Source: Massilia arenae (GTDB taxonomy: Bacteria > Pseudomonadota > Gammaproteobacteria > Burkholderiales > Burkholderiaceae_D). From it: a stretch of DNA of 64,000 nt. The notes under the pieces are model-generated. The model saw nothing but the letters and a program-made list of their open reading frames with translations. It had not been told where the DNA came from and did no database searches. Shown here piece after piece: positions 26,020 to 35,335 of this stretch. The DNA lies in NCBI RefSeq assembly GCF_008014745.1, contig NZ_VPFD01000018.1, positions 59,032-123,031 of the forward strand, read 5' to 3'. Position 1 is the first letter of the stretch; each line of letters starts with the position of its first letter. Position numbers and translations under genes: made by a program.

Positions 26020-28503
26020 ATGTCGGAATGCCAGGCCAAGTCATGCTGCGCGAAGTCTGCGCCAATCGAGACCACGGGTACCTCGCCTTTAGCCCAGGAC
26101 CGTTCGCTGCTCATTCGCATCGATCAGATGGACTGCCCGACGGAAGAAGGACTGCTGCGGCAAGCGCTTGGGCGTATTGAAGGCGTCGGAAGGCTGGAGT
26201 TCAATCTTGTCCAACGCAGGTTGCGGGTGGAGCACAGCCTCGGCGACCCACAGCCGATCCTCGCGGCGGTGCGTGCGGTCGGCATGGACCCGGTGGTGGA
26301 ACAAGCCGGTGACCAAAGCGGGGCAGCGGCCGGTACCGTCTTCCGGATCGAAAACATGGATTGCCCCACCGAGGAGGCGCTCATCCGTAGCAAGCTGTCC
26401 GGCCTGCCGCAAGTTGAACAGCTCGACTTCAATCTCGTCCAGCGCCGTTTGAGCGTCAGACACAGCGGGCCAGCAACGGCGGTCCAGGATGCACTGACGT
26501 CCATCGGCATGCAGGCGGTGCTCGTTGCGGCTGGACAAGGACGAGCCGAGGCGGTGCCATCCACTTCCCGAAAGCGGCAGTATGCGACGCTTGCACTTGG
26601 GTTGGCCGCGGCGGTAGGTGCCGAGGTCATTGCATGGACGACGGGCGATGAGAACTGGTGGCCAGTCATGCTGCTATCGCTGATCGCGATTGCGACGACG
26701 GGCCTGGGGGTGTACAAGAAAGGCTGGATCGCGCTCAAGAACCGCAATCTCAATATCAATGCCCTGATGTCGATCGCGGTGACGGGTGCCGTGCTGATCG
26801 GCCAGTGGCCGGAAGCGGCGATGGTGATGGTGCTGTTCGCGATTGCCGAGATGATAGAGGCGCGTTCGCTCGACCGGGCAAGAAACGCCATCCAGGGCCT
26901 GATGGCATTGACGCCCGAGCGGGTCAGCGTGCGCCTGGACGACGGTAGCTGGGACGAACAGGACGCCACCACAGTCGCGATCGGCGCCTTGGCCCGTGTC
27001 GCGCCCGGCGAGCGGATTGCCCTGGACGGGGAAGTGACCTCTGGCCAGTCTTCCGTCAACCAGGCGCCGATTACGGGCGAGAGCATGCCGATACCAAAAA
27101 CGGTCGGCGACAAGGTGTTCGCCGGCACGATCAACGAAACCGGGTCTTTCGAATACCGCGTCACCGCGGGTCACAGCAACTCGACCCTGTCGCGCATCAT
27201 CCGCGCGGTCGAGGACGCGCAGGGCAGCCGTGCCCCGACCCAGCGTTTCGTCGACCGGTTCTCCAGCATCTACACCCCTATCGTATTCGCCATCGCGCTT
27301 GCAGTTGCTCTCGTGCCGCCGCTCGTGCTGGGCGCCGAATGGATGCCCTGGATCTACAAGGCACTCGTGCTGCTCGTGATTGCCTGCCCCTGCGCCCTGG
27401 TGATCTCGACTCCGGTGACTGTGGTGAGCGGCCTGGCTGCCGCAGCACGCGCCGGCATCCTTATCAAGGGCGGCGTCTACCTGGAGCAGGGCGGCAAACT
27501 GCGCTCGCTCGCGCTCGACAAGACCGGTACGATCACCCAGGGCAAACCCGAGGTGACGGACGTGTTACCCCTGCAAGGCAATGCACAGACTCATCTGCAG
27601 CTTGCGGCCGCGCTCGCGGACCGGTCCGACCATCCGGTATCGACCGCAGTTAGCCGCCACTGGAAAAACTCCGGCCAGGGACTCCCCCTGGCTTCCGTGA
27701 CCGAGTTCGAGGCGCTAACCGGCCGAGGCACAAAAGGGCGGATTGACGGGAAGTGGTACTACCTTGGCAATCACCGCCTGGTCGAAGAGCTCGGCATCTG
27801 CAGCGCCGCGACGGAAAGCGTCCTGTCGAAGCTGGAGGGTGAAGGCAAGACGGCGGTTGTCCTGTGCGATGAAACGTCGCCACTGCTGGTGATCGGGGTG
27901 GCCGATACCATCCGTGAAACCAGTCGCGAAGCGCTGGCCCAGCTTCATCAGTTGGGAATCCGGACGGTCATGCTCACCGGCGACAATGCGGTGACGGCCG
28001 CGGCGATCGCAAGGCAGGTCGGCATCGACGACGCCCGGGGGAACATGCTGCCCGAGGACAAGCTCGCTGCCATCAATGACGAGATCGCGCGATTCGGCAC
28101 TGTCGGCATGGTAGGGGACGGTATTAACGATGCGCCGGCGCTGGCCAAGGCCGATATCGGGTTTGCAATGGGCGCCGCGGGCACGGACACCGCCATCGAA
28201 ACGGCCGACGTCGCGCTGATGGACGACGACCTGCGCAAGATTCCTCAATTCATCCGCCTGAGCAGGCAGGCCGCCGCCATCCTGAAGCAGAATATTGTCG
28301 CAGCCCTGACGATCAAGGCAGTGTTCCTGGTCCTGGCGATCGCCGGTTCGGCCACCCTGTGGATGGCCGTGTTTGCGGACATGGGCGCAAGCTTGCTCGT
28401 TGTATTCAACGGGCTTCGGCTGCTTAAGGTACGGGAAGCACGCAGCCAGGTCAGCGGTCAGGCAGGCGCCGGCTCCCCAAGGCGGACGTTGCGAGCCGGC
28501 TGA
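26020..28503 (+). CDS. Pb/Cd/Zn-exporting P1B-type ATPase (PbrA/CadA/ZntA type)
   Basis: 827 residues from the ATG at 26020, which has AAGGAG at 26009-26014; upstream starts fall in the promoter. A Cys-rich start (MSECQAKSCCAK) is followed by two HMA-like domains with the variant motif MDCPTEE instead of GMxCxxC. Membrane and cytosolic motifs: ITGESMPIPK, channel CPC at 456-458, DKTGT with D500, and [14 protein letters not shown]. The DCPTEE domains and PbrR-type control fit divalent soft metals. It pumps them from cytosol to periplasm, with the PbrT-like importer and LspA encoded nearby. Confidence 0.94.
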   Translation: MSECQAKSCCAKSAPIETTGTSPLAQDRSLLIRIDQMDCPTEEGLLRQALGRIEGVGRLEFNLVQRRLRVEHSLGDPQPILAAVRAVGMDPVVEQAGDQSGAAAGTVFRIENMDCPTEEALIRSKLSGLPQVEQLDFNLVQRRLSVRHSGPATAVQDALTSIGMQAVLVAAGQGRAEAVPSTSRKRQYATLALGLAAAVGAEVIAWTTGDENWWPVMLLSLIAIATTGLGVYKKGWIALKNRNLNINALMSIAVTGAVLIGQWPEAAMVMVLFAIAEMIEARSLDRARNAIQGLMALTPERVSVRLDDGSWDEQDATTVAIGALARVAPGERIALDGEVTSGQSSVNQAPITGESMPIPKTVGDKVFAGTINETGSFEYRVTAGHSNSTLSRIIRAVEDAQGSRAPTQRFVDRFSSIYTPIVFAIALAVALVPPLVLGAEWMPWIYKALVLLVIACPCALVISTPVTVVSGLAAAARAGILIKGGVYLEQGGKLRSLALDKTGTITQGKPEVTDVLPLQGNAQTHLQLAAALADRSDHPVSTAVSRHWKNSGQGLPLASVTEFEALTGRGTKGRIDGKWYYLGNHRLVEELGICSAATESVLSKLEGEGKTAVVLCDETSPLLVIGVADTIRETSREALAQLHQLGIRTVMLTGDNAVTAAAIARQVGIDDARGNMLPEDKLAAINDEIARFGTVGMVGDGINDAPALAKADIGFAMGAAGTDTAIETADVALMDDDLRKIPQFIRLSRQAAAILKQNIVAALTIKAVFLVLAIAGSATLWMAVFADMGASLLVVFNGLRLLKVREARSQVSGQAGAGSPRRTLRAG

Positions 28504-28565
28504 GCTACACCAATGCGATAACGATATGGATGACAATGATGGGGGAGGGCAACAACATGCGCTCC

Positions 28566-29444
28566 TCACCCATCAACATAGTCCCACGTTACACCTCGGT
28601 CAGGGCTGCGAATCAGGTGGCCGTTCATTGCCCCGTACAGCTTTCCGGAAGGCGTGCTCACCAGCGCGGTAATCAATGCTACGGGAGACGCCATCCGGAT
28701 CCAGTCATCGCCCCCGTCAGGACTGATAAACAATCCTTCGCGCCCGGCAGTGTAGACGCGCTCCCGCCAGTCGACATCGGTGGCCACGACGCGCAGATCG
28801 GTCGCAAGCCGGCCTGCGTTATGCCATCCGCAGAAACAGTCCATGGTGCGACGCACACCCTGACGCGTAGCGGCAAATAGCCAGCCGGTTCCGATTCCAC
28901 TCGGCATGCTCGAATGTACGAGTTGTACGACCGTTTCGCGGGGGCCGCGATCCACGAGATGCCAGCTTGCGCCGGCATTTTGACTGCGGAAAATACCTTT
29001 GCCGGCAATGTATGCAAAGACGGTACGCGCCAGACCGGAATGTGCGTCAAGCGTGACAACGGTAGTAGCAGGCAGGCCCCTATTGCGCGACGCCCAGGTT
29101 CGCCCACCATCCTGGCTACGCCAAACGCCTGAGCCTGCAACGGAGACATAGATCGTTTTGGCGCTACCTGCGGAGATCGACACTGCCGCAATGTCACCTT
29201 TTGCGGTGACCGGAAATGCCACCGGAATCCAGGTTCGCCCCTCGTCCCGGCTGCGAGCAAGCGATGTTGCCGTCGCTTTCCAAAGCGTGTGACTGGCGTC
29301 GTCGAACTCAAGTGACACGATCGTTGCTAGCCTCGTGCGTAGCCCGGTCGGTTCAGCCGCGTTCGACAACCGTGCTAGCTGAACAGAGATGAACACTAGG
29401 CCCAACAGCGACAAAAAACGTGCGTTTTTCTGTCCGGTAGTCAT
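28566..29444 (-). CDS. exported BNR/sortilin-like beta-propeller protein
   Basis: 292 residues. A signal peptide (FLSLLGLVFISVQLARLSNAA) precedes several repeats with the Asp-box-like pattern S-x-D-x-G-x-T-W (SRDEGRTWIPV, SQDGGRTWASR, SQNAGASWHLV, SPDGGDDWIRM, SPDRGVTWDYV), each about 40 residues apart, giving a likely beta-propeller. No catalytic residues are obvious. It is the last minus-strand gene after gmhA, separated by about 200 bp. Function in metal resistance is unknown; similar proteins are seen at the end of metal islands. Confidence 0.75.
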   Translation of the reverse strand: MTTGQKNARFLSLLGLVFISVQLARLSNAAEPTGLRTRLATIVSLEFDDASHTLWKATATSLARSRDEGRTWIPVAFPVTAKGDIAAVSISAGSAKTIYVSVAGSGVWRSQDGGRTWASRNRGLPATTVVTLDAHSGLARTVFAYIAGKGIFRSQNAGASWHLVDRGPRETVVQLVHSSMPSGIGTGWLFAATRQGVRRTMDCFCGWHNAGRLATDLRVVATDVDWRERVYTAGREGLFISPDGGDDWIRMASPVALITALVSTPSGKLYGAMNGHLIRSPDRGVTWDYVDG

Positions 29445-29647
29445 GATGACTTGTTCTCGGCCGAGTCACTGCGGTTGTATGGCCCAAGCTTTGCTAGATA
29501 CCTCAGCAAAAGTCTCCGGCCAGCCAGTGTGGCGGGTTAGCCCAGGGATAAGGGGCACGCCGCGCCGCCGCTCTCGTAGGGAACAGGATAGCAGTTCCGC
29601 GAGCTACACGTGCCTTGCAGGGATGGTTCTATAAAGATCGAACCAAC

Positions 29648-30256
29648 TCAGCCTGTGAGCCCATCCTGTTGGGCATAATTCGATGGTTGCAGGGCCCGCT
29701 CCACCAGCTCGATCAGGATATGAATGACCTTGATATGGAGTTCCTGCACCCGATCAGCGTAGCGTCCGGCGCTCGTGCAGATGCAGACATCCGCACATTG
29801 CTCGAGTTGCGATCCCGACCGTCCAGTCAGCCCGACTACCCTCATACCCTTGGCGCGGGCTGCTTGCGCAGCAAGGACAACGGAAGGACTACTCCCGCTC
29901 GTGCTGATTGCGAACAGGACGTCGCCAGGGCCACCGTTGCCCTCGACGAAGCGGGCGAAGACCTGGTCGTAGCCATAGTCGTTGGCGACGCAGGTGATGT
30001 AGCTCGGGTCGCTGATGGCCACTGCCGCCATCGCGGGTCGATTCTCGCGGAACCGTCCTGACAACTCTTCGGCCAGGTGCATCGCGTCGCACATCGAGCC
30101 GCCGTTTCCACACGAGATGACACGCCGCCCACCACGTAGCGAGTCGATGAGGAGGGCGGCCCCTGCCTCGATATTTGCGAGCTGGGTGGCGTCGTTGATC
30201 AGGTGATCGAGCGCTTCGCGCGCCTCGACGAGGTTTGCCCTGATATGGTCGATCAT
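29648..30256 (-). CDS. gmhA: phosphoheptose isomerase GmhA (SIS domain)
   Basis: 202 residues, close to E. coli GmhA length. SIS-domain motifs: CGNGGS at 49-54, then CDAMHLAEELSGRFRENRP with the catalytic Glu, STSGSSPSV, TGRSG, and YADRVQELHIKVIHILIELVE with the catalytic His. E. coli GmhA has GSHCDAM; here it is GSMCDAM. The enzyme converts sedoheptulose 7-phosphate to heptose 7-phosphate for lipopolysaccharide core. Its start overlaps the czcD stop by 4 bases, so it is translated with a zinc exporter, an odd context. Confidence 0.9.
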   Translation of the reverse strand: MIDHIRANLVEAREALDHLINDATQLANIEAGAALLIDSLRGGRRVISCGNGGSMCDAMHLAEELSGRFRENRPAMAAVAISDPSYITCVANDYGYDQVFARFVEGNGGPGDVLFAISTSGSSPSVVLAAQAARAKGMRVVGLTGRSGSQLEQCADVCICTSAGRYADRVQELHIKVIHILIELVERALQPSNYAQQDGLTG

Positions 30257-31230
30257 CGCTTTTCTCCTTCATGCTCATGGTGGCCGGCGTGCTCCGTATG
30301 CTCGGCATGGTCGTGACCTGCTGCCGGACCGAAGCTGTGCTCATCGATTGCCTGCTCGCACGGCGTCGTCTCGATCTGGATGGTGCTGTGATGGATGTCG
30401 TACTTGTTCGCGACAAGCTGGCGGACGGCGAGCAACAGGACCTGTGGATCGGCGACGTCGGCACGCTGGACCACATGTACCGTCAGGCTGGCTTTGCCGC
30501 TTGTAATCGACCACACATGCAGGTCGTGCACGCTCGCCACGCCCGGTACGCCGGCGATCGCTTGCTTGACTTCGTCGATGCCGAGCCCCTCGGGAACGCC
30601 CTCGAGCAGCACGTTCATGCTCGCCTTGAGCAGCGTCCAGGTGCGCGGCAATACCCAGAGGCCGATGGCAACGGCGATGGCCGAGTCGACCCAGGCCCAG
30701 CCGGTGTACCGGATCACGAGGGCGCCGATGATGACGCCGATCGAACCGAGCATGTCGCTCCATACTTCAAGGTAGGCGCCCTTGATGTTCAGGCTGCTAT
30801 CTTTGCCGCTGGAGAGCAGCCGCATGCTGATGAGGTTGACGACGAGGCCGAACGCAGCCACTAGCAGCATCGTCCCCGATTCGATTTCCGGCGGGTTGTT
30901 CAGGCGCTGGTACGCTTCGTACAGGATGTACATCGCCACCAGGAGCAGCAGGATGGCATTGAGGGCGGCGGCGAGGATTTCGAAGCGGTAGTACCCGAAG
31001 GTGCGCTCGCTGTCTGCCGGACGCTTGCCGATGCGGATCGCGGCAAGCGAGATCGCCAGCGCTGCACTGTCGGTGAACATGTGCGCAGCATCCGAGATCA
31101 GTGCAAGGCTGTTGGTGAGGATGCCCCCGATAATTTCAGCGGTCAGAAATGCCGTGGTGAGGATGAGCGCAATCCAGAGAGGTCGTTCGTTCTGGCCTGG
31201 CTGTGCTGCATGAGAATGTCCTGAACCCAT
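30253..31230 (-). CDS. czcD: CDF zinc/cadmium exporter CzcD
   Basis: 325 residues. His-containing N-terminus, six helices, first metal site ISDAAHMFTD (D47, H50, D54) and second site EVWSDMLGS. The cytosolic C-terminal domain is present (VHDLHVWSITSGKASLTVHVV), with a His-rich tail (HDHAEHTEHAGHHEHE). CzcD exports Zn, Cd or Co to the periplasm by proton antiport and can feed the CzcCBA pump encoded upstream in the same direction. Confidence 0.94.
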   Translation of the reverse strand: MGSGHSHAAQPGQNERPLWIALILTTAFLTAEIIGGILTNSLALISDAAHMFTDSAALAISLAAIRIGKRPADSERTFGYYRFEILAAALNAILLLLVAMYILYEAYQRLNNPPEIESGTMLLVAAFGLVVNLISMRLLSSGKDSSLNIKGAYLEVWSDMLGSIGVIIGALVIRYTGWAWVDSAIAVAIGLWVLPRTWTLLKASMNVLLEGVPEGLGIDEVKQAIAGVPGVASVHDLHVWSITSGKASLTVHVVQRADVADPQVLLLAVRQLVANKYDIHHSTIQIETTPCEQAIDEHSFGPAAGHDHAEHTEHAGHHEHEGEKR

Positions 31231-31279
31231 CGTTTTCCCCTTGTGTGTGATTATGATTGTGCTGCCTGCCGGGCGCGCA

Positions 31280-31465
31280 TTACTTTCGCTTTGCCTTCGG
31301 TCTTGAACCCTTGCGCGGTTTCGTCCTTGCGGAATTGTTTCGATCCTTGTACTTGAGCCAACCGAAGAACAGCATAATCACGCCGAACAAAACCAGGCCT
31401 CCGATTCCGATCACTTCGAACAGGTAATCATGTGCTGCCTCAGCCGGCTGTTGTTGTAGTTTCAT
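31280..31465 (-). CDS. 61-residue single-pass membrane protein with basic tail
   Basis: Residues about 15-37 are hydrophobic (VIGIGGLVLFGVIMLFFGWL), followed by a basic tail (KYKDRNNSARTKPRKGSRPKAKRK). The start at 31465 has GAGGCA upstream. It lies 49 bp before czcD in the same run. It mirrors the layout of the protein at 12465-12650, though the sequences are not clearly homologous. Unknown function. Confidence 0.6.
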   Translation of the reverse strand: MKLQQQPAEAAHDYLFEVIGIGGLVLFGVIMLFFGWLKYKDRNNSARTKPRKGSRPKAKRK

Positions 31466-31514
31466 TTATTGCCTCCTTCGATATCAATCGACGCACCGTC
31501 CGTTTGACAGCAGT

Positions 31515-32108
31515 TCAATCCAGCGTCCGCCCCAGATAAATCAGCGTACGCACGCAAAGCATCAATACGATGGCGAGACCGGCGAGCGCGTCCAGCCTTC
31601 CCGCATCAGCGCCCAATCCACTAATGGCGATGCCGAGCGCAGCCGCAGTCGGTGCTGCAGACAGCAGCGCATCGGCCCTGTCGCTTCCGCCGCGGACATG
31701 AGCAGACGAGCGCGTTAGCGCAGCAGTGGTGGCCGCAGCGAGTGCACCAGGTGCCGCAAAGCCGGCCATCGTCATGGCATCGAGAGACTCGACGTGAAAC
31801 AGGCCGTGCGCACCCTGCGCCGTCACGACTATGGCGAGCACCACGCAACACGCCCAAAGGATGAGCTGCACAGCTGAGAACATCGCATCACGGGCTCTGG
31901 ACCGGGTCAGCTCGTCCGTCATCTCTTTCGAGGTCAGCCGAAATCCGATACTGGCCACATGATGTGAGGCTGCTCCCATCAGGACGACGCTTTCAAGAAC
32001 GATTCCCCCAGTCGCGCAGCTCACGAGAGCAATCCCGTGGGCAGCCAGGTCCAGCTTGACAAGTCGACGGGTGCTGCGAGCGCACCCCTTCCGGTTGTCT
32101 CGACGCAT
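31515..32108 (-). CDS. degenerate CDF-like membrane protein lacking metal-site residues
   Basis: 197 residues with about six hydrophobic segments in the spacing of a CDF membrane domain. The positions of the two CDF metal sites read LMGAASHHVASIGFR and LLSAAPTAAALGIA, so the paired Asp/His residues are mostly gone (the first site keeps a His-His). The C-terminal cytosolic domain is absent. It follows czcA by 48 bp. It could be a decaying transporter, a non-transporting partner of CzcD, or another family; the CDF link is inference from the helix pattern. Confidence 0.5.
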   Translation of the reverse strand: MRRDNRKGCARSTRRLVKLDLAAHGIALVSCATGGIVLESVVLMGAASHHVASIGFRLTSKEMTDELTRSRARDAMFSAVQLILWACCVVLAIVVTAQGAHGLFHVESLDAMTMAGFAAPGALAAATTAALTRSSAHVRGGSDRADALLSAAPTAAALGIAISGLGADAGRLDALAGLAIVLMLCVRTLIYLGRTLD

Positions 32109-32156
32109 TTTGTCCTCCCTGGCTGGGCCGCAAGAAATCCTCGCGGCCCAGTACGC

Positions 32157-35100
32157 TCAATGGACGAGGACTTTCGCCTTCTGCACCGGAACCTCATCGC
32201 TATCCGAGCGATGCGCAAGCCGGTAGAGCAGGGGAAGGACGAGCAGCGTCAGTGCCGTCGATGACAGGATGCCCCCGATGACAACGGTTGCCAGCGGCCG
32301 CTGTACCTCGGCGCCGGTACCGGTCGCGATGGCCATCGGTACAAAGCCCAGCGAAGCCACCAGGGCGGTCATGAGGACTGGCCGCAGCCGTGTCAGCGCG
32401 CCGTGCGTGATCGCCCGGTCCAGTCCCATGCCTTCCTCGCGCAAGGTGCGGATATAGGAAATCATCACCAGCCCGTTCAGGACCGCCACGCCGGACAGCG
32501 CGATGAAACCGACCGCTGCGGATATCGACATCGGGATGCCGCGCAGGGCCAGGGCGATGACGCCGCCAGTCAGGGCGAACGGGATACCCGTAAACACGAG
32601 CAAGCCATCCTTGACGTTGTTGAACATCATGAACAGCAGCGTGAACACGATGAACAGCGCAAGCGGCACGACCACCTGCAGGCGCGCCGTCGCCGACTCC
32701 AACTGCTGGAAGGTGCCACCCCAGCTCGTCCAGTAGCCCGCCGGTACCTGGACCTCTTTGGCGATCGCAGCCGCGGCTTCGGGCACGAAGGTGCCGATAT
32801 CACGTCCGCGCACGTTGGCGCTCACGACAATGCGCCGCTTTCCGTTTTCCCGGCTGATCTGGTTCGGCCCAGGCGTGAATTCGAGGGTCGCCACTTCGCC
32901 CAACGGAATGTAGGACGCCGGGCTGCCCTCCTTGGCAGGCAGCGAAATGGGAAGCTGCCTGAGGGCGTCCAGATCGGCCCTCAGCGTTTCTGGCAGGCGG
33001 ACGACGATATCGAAGCGGCGGTCGCCCTCGAACATGGTGCCGGCCTCGCGCCCCCCGGTTGCGATCGCCAGTGCCTCCTGTACGGCGCCGATGTTCAGGC
33101 CGTAGCGCGCCGTCTTCTCGCGGTCGATGTTCACAGTCAGCATCGGCAGGCCGCCCGTTTGCTCGACCTTCACTTCGGCCGCGCCGGGAATGCGCTGGAG
33201 TACCTCGGCAATTTCCTGGCCTGTCGAAGCAAGCACATCCATGTCGTCGCCGAAGACCTTGACGGCCACGTCGCTGCGCACGCCGGAGATCAGCTCGTTG
33301 AAGCGCAACTGGATCGGTTGGGAAAATTCGTAGGCATTGCCCGCGTACTTTTCCGTTTCCTCTTCGATCGCTTCAATCAGCTCCGCACGGCTCTTCTTCG
33401 GTGCAGGCCAGTCCGATTCGGGCTTGAGCATGATGTAGCCATCCGAGATATTCGGCGGCATCGGGTCCGACGCGATCTCCGCCGTGCCGGTGCGCGCGAA
33501 CACCCGGTCGATCTCGGGGAACTTCGCCTTCAGGCCGGCTTCCACCTTCTGCTGCATTTCCACGGACTGGCTCAGGCTGGTCCCGGGAATGCGCAGCGCC
33601 TGCAAGGCCAGGTCGCCTTCGTTCAGGCTCGGAATGAATTCACTGCCAAGGCGCGTGACCAGCAGTCCCGACAGGAGAACAAGGACGATTGCGCTCGTGA
33701 TGACCAGTGCGGCGTTGCGCATCACCTTCTCGAGCATCGGTGCGTAGGCGCGCTTGGCCATGGTCATGATCCTGTTTTCCTTTTCCGTGACACGCTTGCC
33801 GATGAACAGGGCGACTGCGGCCGGGATAAAGGTGATCGACAGTACCATCGCCCCGACCAGTGCCGCAACAACGGCGAACGCCATGGGATGGAACATTTTT
33901 CCTTCCACACCGGACAGCGCGAAGATCGGCAGGTAGACGACCATGATGATGAGCTGGCCGAAGATCAGCGGCCGCCTGGCTTCCTTGGCCGCTGCGAACA
34001 CCTCATGGAAGCGCTCGGCGAGGGTCAGGTCGCGCTTATAGTGCTCCTGAGCATGCGCAAGGCGCCGTACGCAGTTTTCGACGATGACGACGGCGCCGTC
34101 GATGATGATGCCGAAGTCGAGAGCACCCAGGCTCATCAGGTTCGCGCTGATCTTGTAGGTCACCATGCCCGTGAACGTGAACAGCATCGCCAGTGGAATG
34201 ACCATCGCAGTGATGATCGCCGCGCGAATATTGCCGAGGAACAGGAAGAGGATGACGATCACCAGGACGGCGCCCTCGAGCAGGTTCTTCTTGACGGTGT
34301 TGATGGCCTTGTCGACCAGCACGGTGCGGTCGTACACCGTCACTGCCTTGACACCTTTCGGCAGCGAGCGATTGACATCGACCATCTTGGCGGCCACCGC
34401 CTGGGACACCGCACGGCTGTTTTCGCCGATGAGCATGAACACCGTTCCCAGCACGACCTCGCGGCCGTTCTCGGTCGCCGCGCCGGTGCGCAGCTCGCGG
34501 CCGATATCGACGGTTGCGACATCACGTATGCGGATCGGGACGCCGTCGACGTTGCTGAGGATGGTATTGCGGATATCGTCGAGGGTGCGTACCTGGCCCG
34601 GCGCCCTGATCAGGAACTGCTCGCCGCGGCGTTCGATATAGCCGGCGCCGACATTATTGTTGTTCTGATCGATCGCACCGACGACGTCGGACAGCGACAA
34701 CCCATAGGAACTGAGTTTCGCAGGGTCAGGCGCGACCAGGTATTCCTTGGCGTAGCCACCGATCGAGTTGATTTCGGTGACGCCGGCCACCTGGCGCAAC
34801 TGCGGCTTGATGATCCAGTCCTGGATTTCGCGCAGGTCGGTCGGCGTGTAGGGCGTGCCATCGGGCTTTTTCGCACCCGGTTCGCTCTCCACCGTCCACA
34901 GGTAGATTTCGCCGAGGCCCGTGGAGATCGGTCCCATCATCGGCACAACCCCGCCAGGCAGGTTTTCCCTGGCCTCCTGTATCCTCTGGTTGACCAGCTG
35001 GCGGGCAAAATAGATGTCCGTCCCGTCCTTGAAGATGACGGTGACCTGCGACAGGCCGTAGCGCGACAGCGAGCGGGTTTCCTCCAGGCCGGGAAGGCCG

Positions 35101-35321
35101 GCCATCACCGTCTCGATCGGGAAGGTTACGCGTTGTTCGACTTCGAGCGGCGAATAGCCGGCTGCGGACGTGTTGATCTGGACCTGAACGTTGGTAATGT
35201 CAGGAACTGCGTCGATCGGCAGTTTTTGGTAGTTGTAGATGCCGACAGCAGCCATCGCGACGACGGCGACCATGACGATCCATCGGTGCTCGATGGCAAA
35301 GCGGATTATTCGTTCAAACAT
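32157..35321 (-). CDS. czcA: CzcA-type heavy-metal RND pump (second copy)
   Basis: 1054 residues, full length for HME-RND pumps. N-terminal LPIDAVPDITNVQVQI, TM4 motif LGALDFGIIIDGAVVIVEN (about residues 398-416), and the C-terminal LRPVLMTALVASLGFVPMA block are all present. The Asp-containing TM4 motif places it in the divalent-cation class. It is the third gene of a czcCBA operon on the minus strand and is clearly diverged from the copy at 16897-20082, so this is not a recent duplication. Confidence 0.95.
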   Translation of the reverse strand: MFERIIRFAIEHRWIVMVAVVAMAAVGIYNYQKLPIDAVPDITNVQVQINTSAAGYSPLEVEQRVTFPIETVMAGLPGLEETRSLSRYGLSQVTVIFKDGTDIYFARQLVNQRIQEARENLPGGVVPMMGPISTGLGEIYLWTVESEPGAKKPDGTPYTPTDLREIQDWIIKPQLRQVAGVTEINSIGGYAKEYLVAPDPAKLSSYGLSLSDVVGAIDQNNNNVGAGYIERRGEQFLIRAPGQVRTLDDIRNTILSNVDGVPIRIRDVATVDIGRELRTGAATENGREVVLGTVFMLIGENSRAVSQAVAAKMVDVNRSLPKGVKAVTVYDRTVLVDKAINTVKKNLLEGAVLVIVILFLFLGNIRAAIITAMVIPLAMLFTFTGMVTYKISANLMSLGALDFGIIIDGAVVIVENCVRRLAHAQEHYKRDLTLAERFHEVFAAAKEARRPLIFGQLIIMVVYLPIFALSGVEGKMFHPMAFAVVAALVGAMVLSITFIPAAVALFIGKRVTEKENRIMTMAKRAYAPMLEKVMRNAALVITSAIVLVLLSGLLVTRLGSEFIPSLNEGDLALQALRIPGTSLSQSVEMQQKVEAGLKAKFPEIDRVFARTGTAEIASDPMPPNISDGYIMLKPESDWPAPKKSRAELIEAIEEETEKYAGNAYEFSQPIQLRFNELISGVRSDVAVKVFGDDMDVLASTGQEIAEVLQRIPGAAEVKVEQTGGLPMLTVNIDREKTARYGLNIGAVQEALAIATGGREAGTMFEGDRRFDIVVRLPETLRADLDALRQLPISLPAKEGSPASYIPLGEVATLEFTPGPNQISRENGKRRIVVSANVRGRDIGTFVPEAAAAIAKEVQVPAGYWTSWGGTFQQLESATARLQVVVPLALFIVFTLLFMMFNNVKDGLLVFTGIPFALTGGVIALALRGIPMSISAAVGFIALSGVAVLNGLVMISYIRTLREEGMGLDRAITHGALTRLRPVLMTALVASLGFVPMAIATGTGAEVQRPLATVVIGGILSSTALTLLVLPLLYRLAHRSDSDEVPVQKAKVLVH

Positions 35322-35335
35322 GTCTGGTTCCTCGC

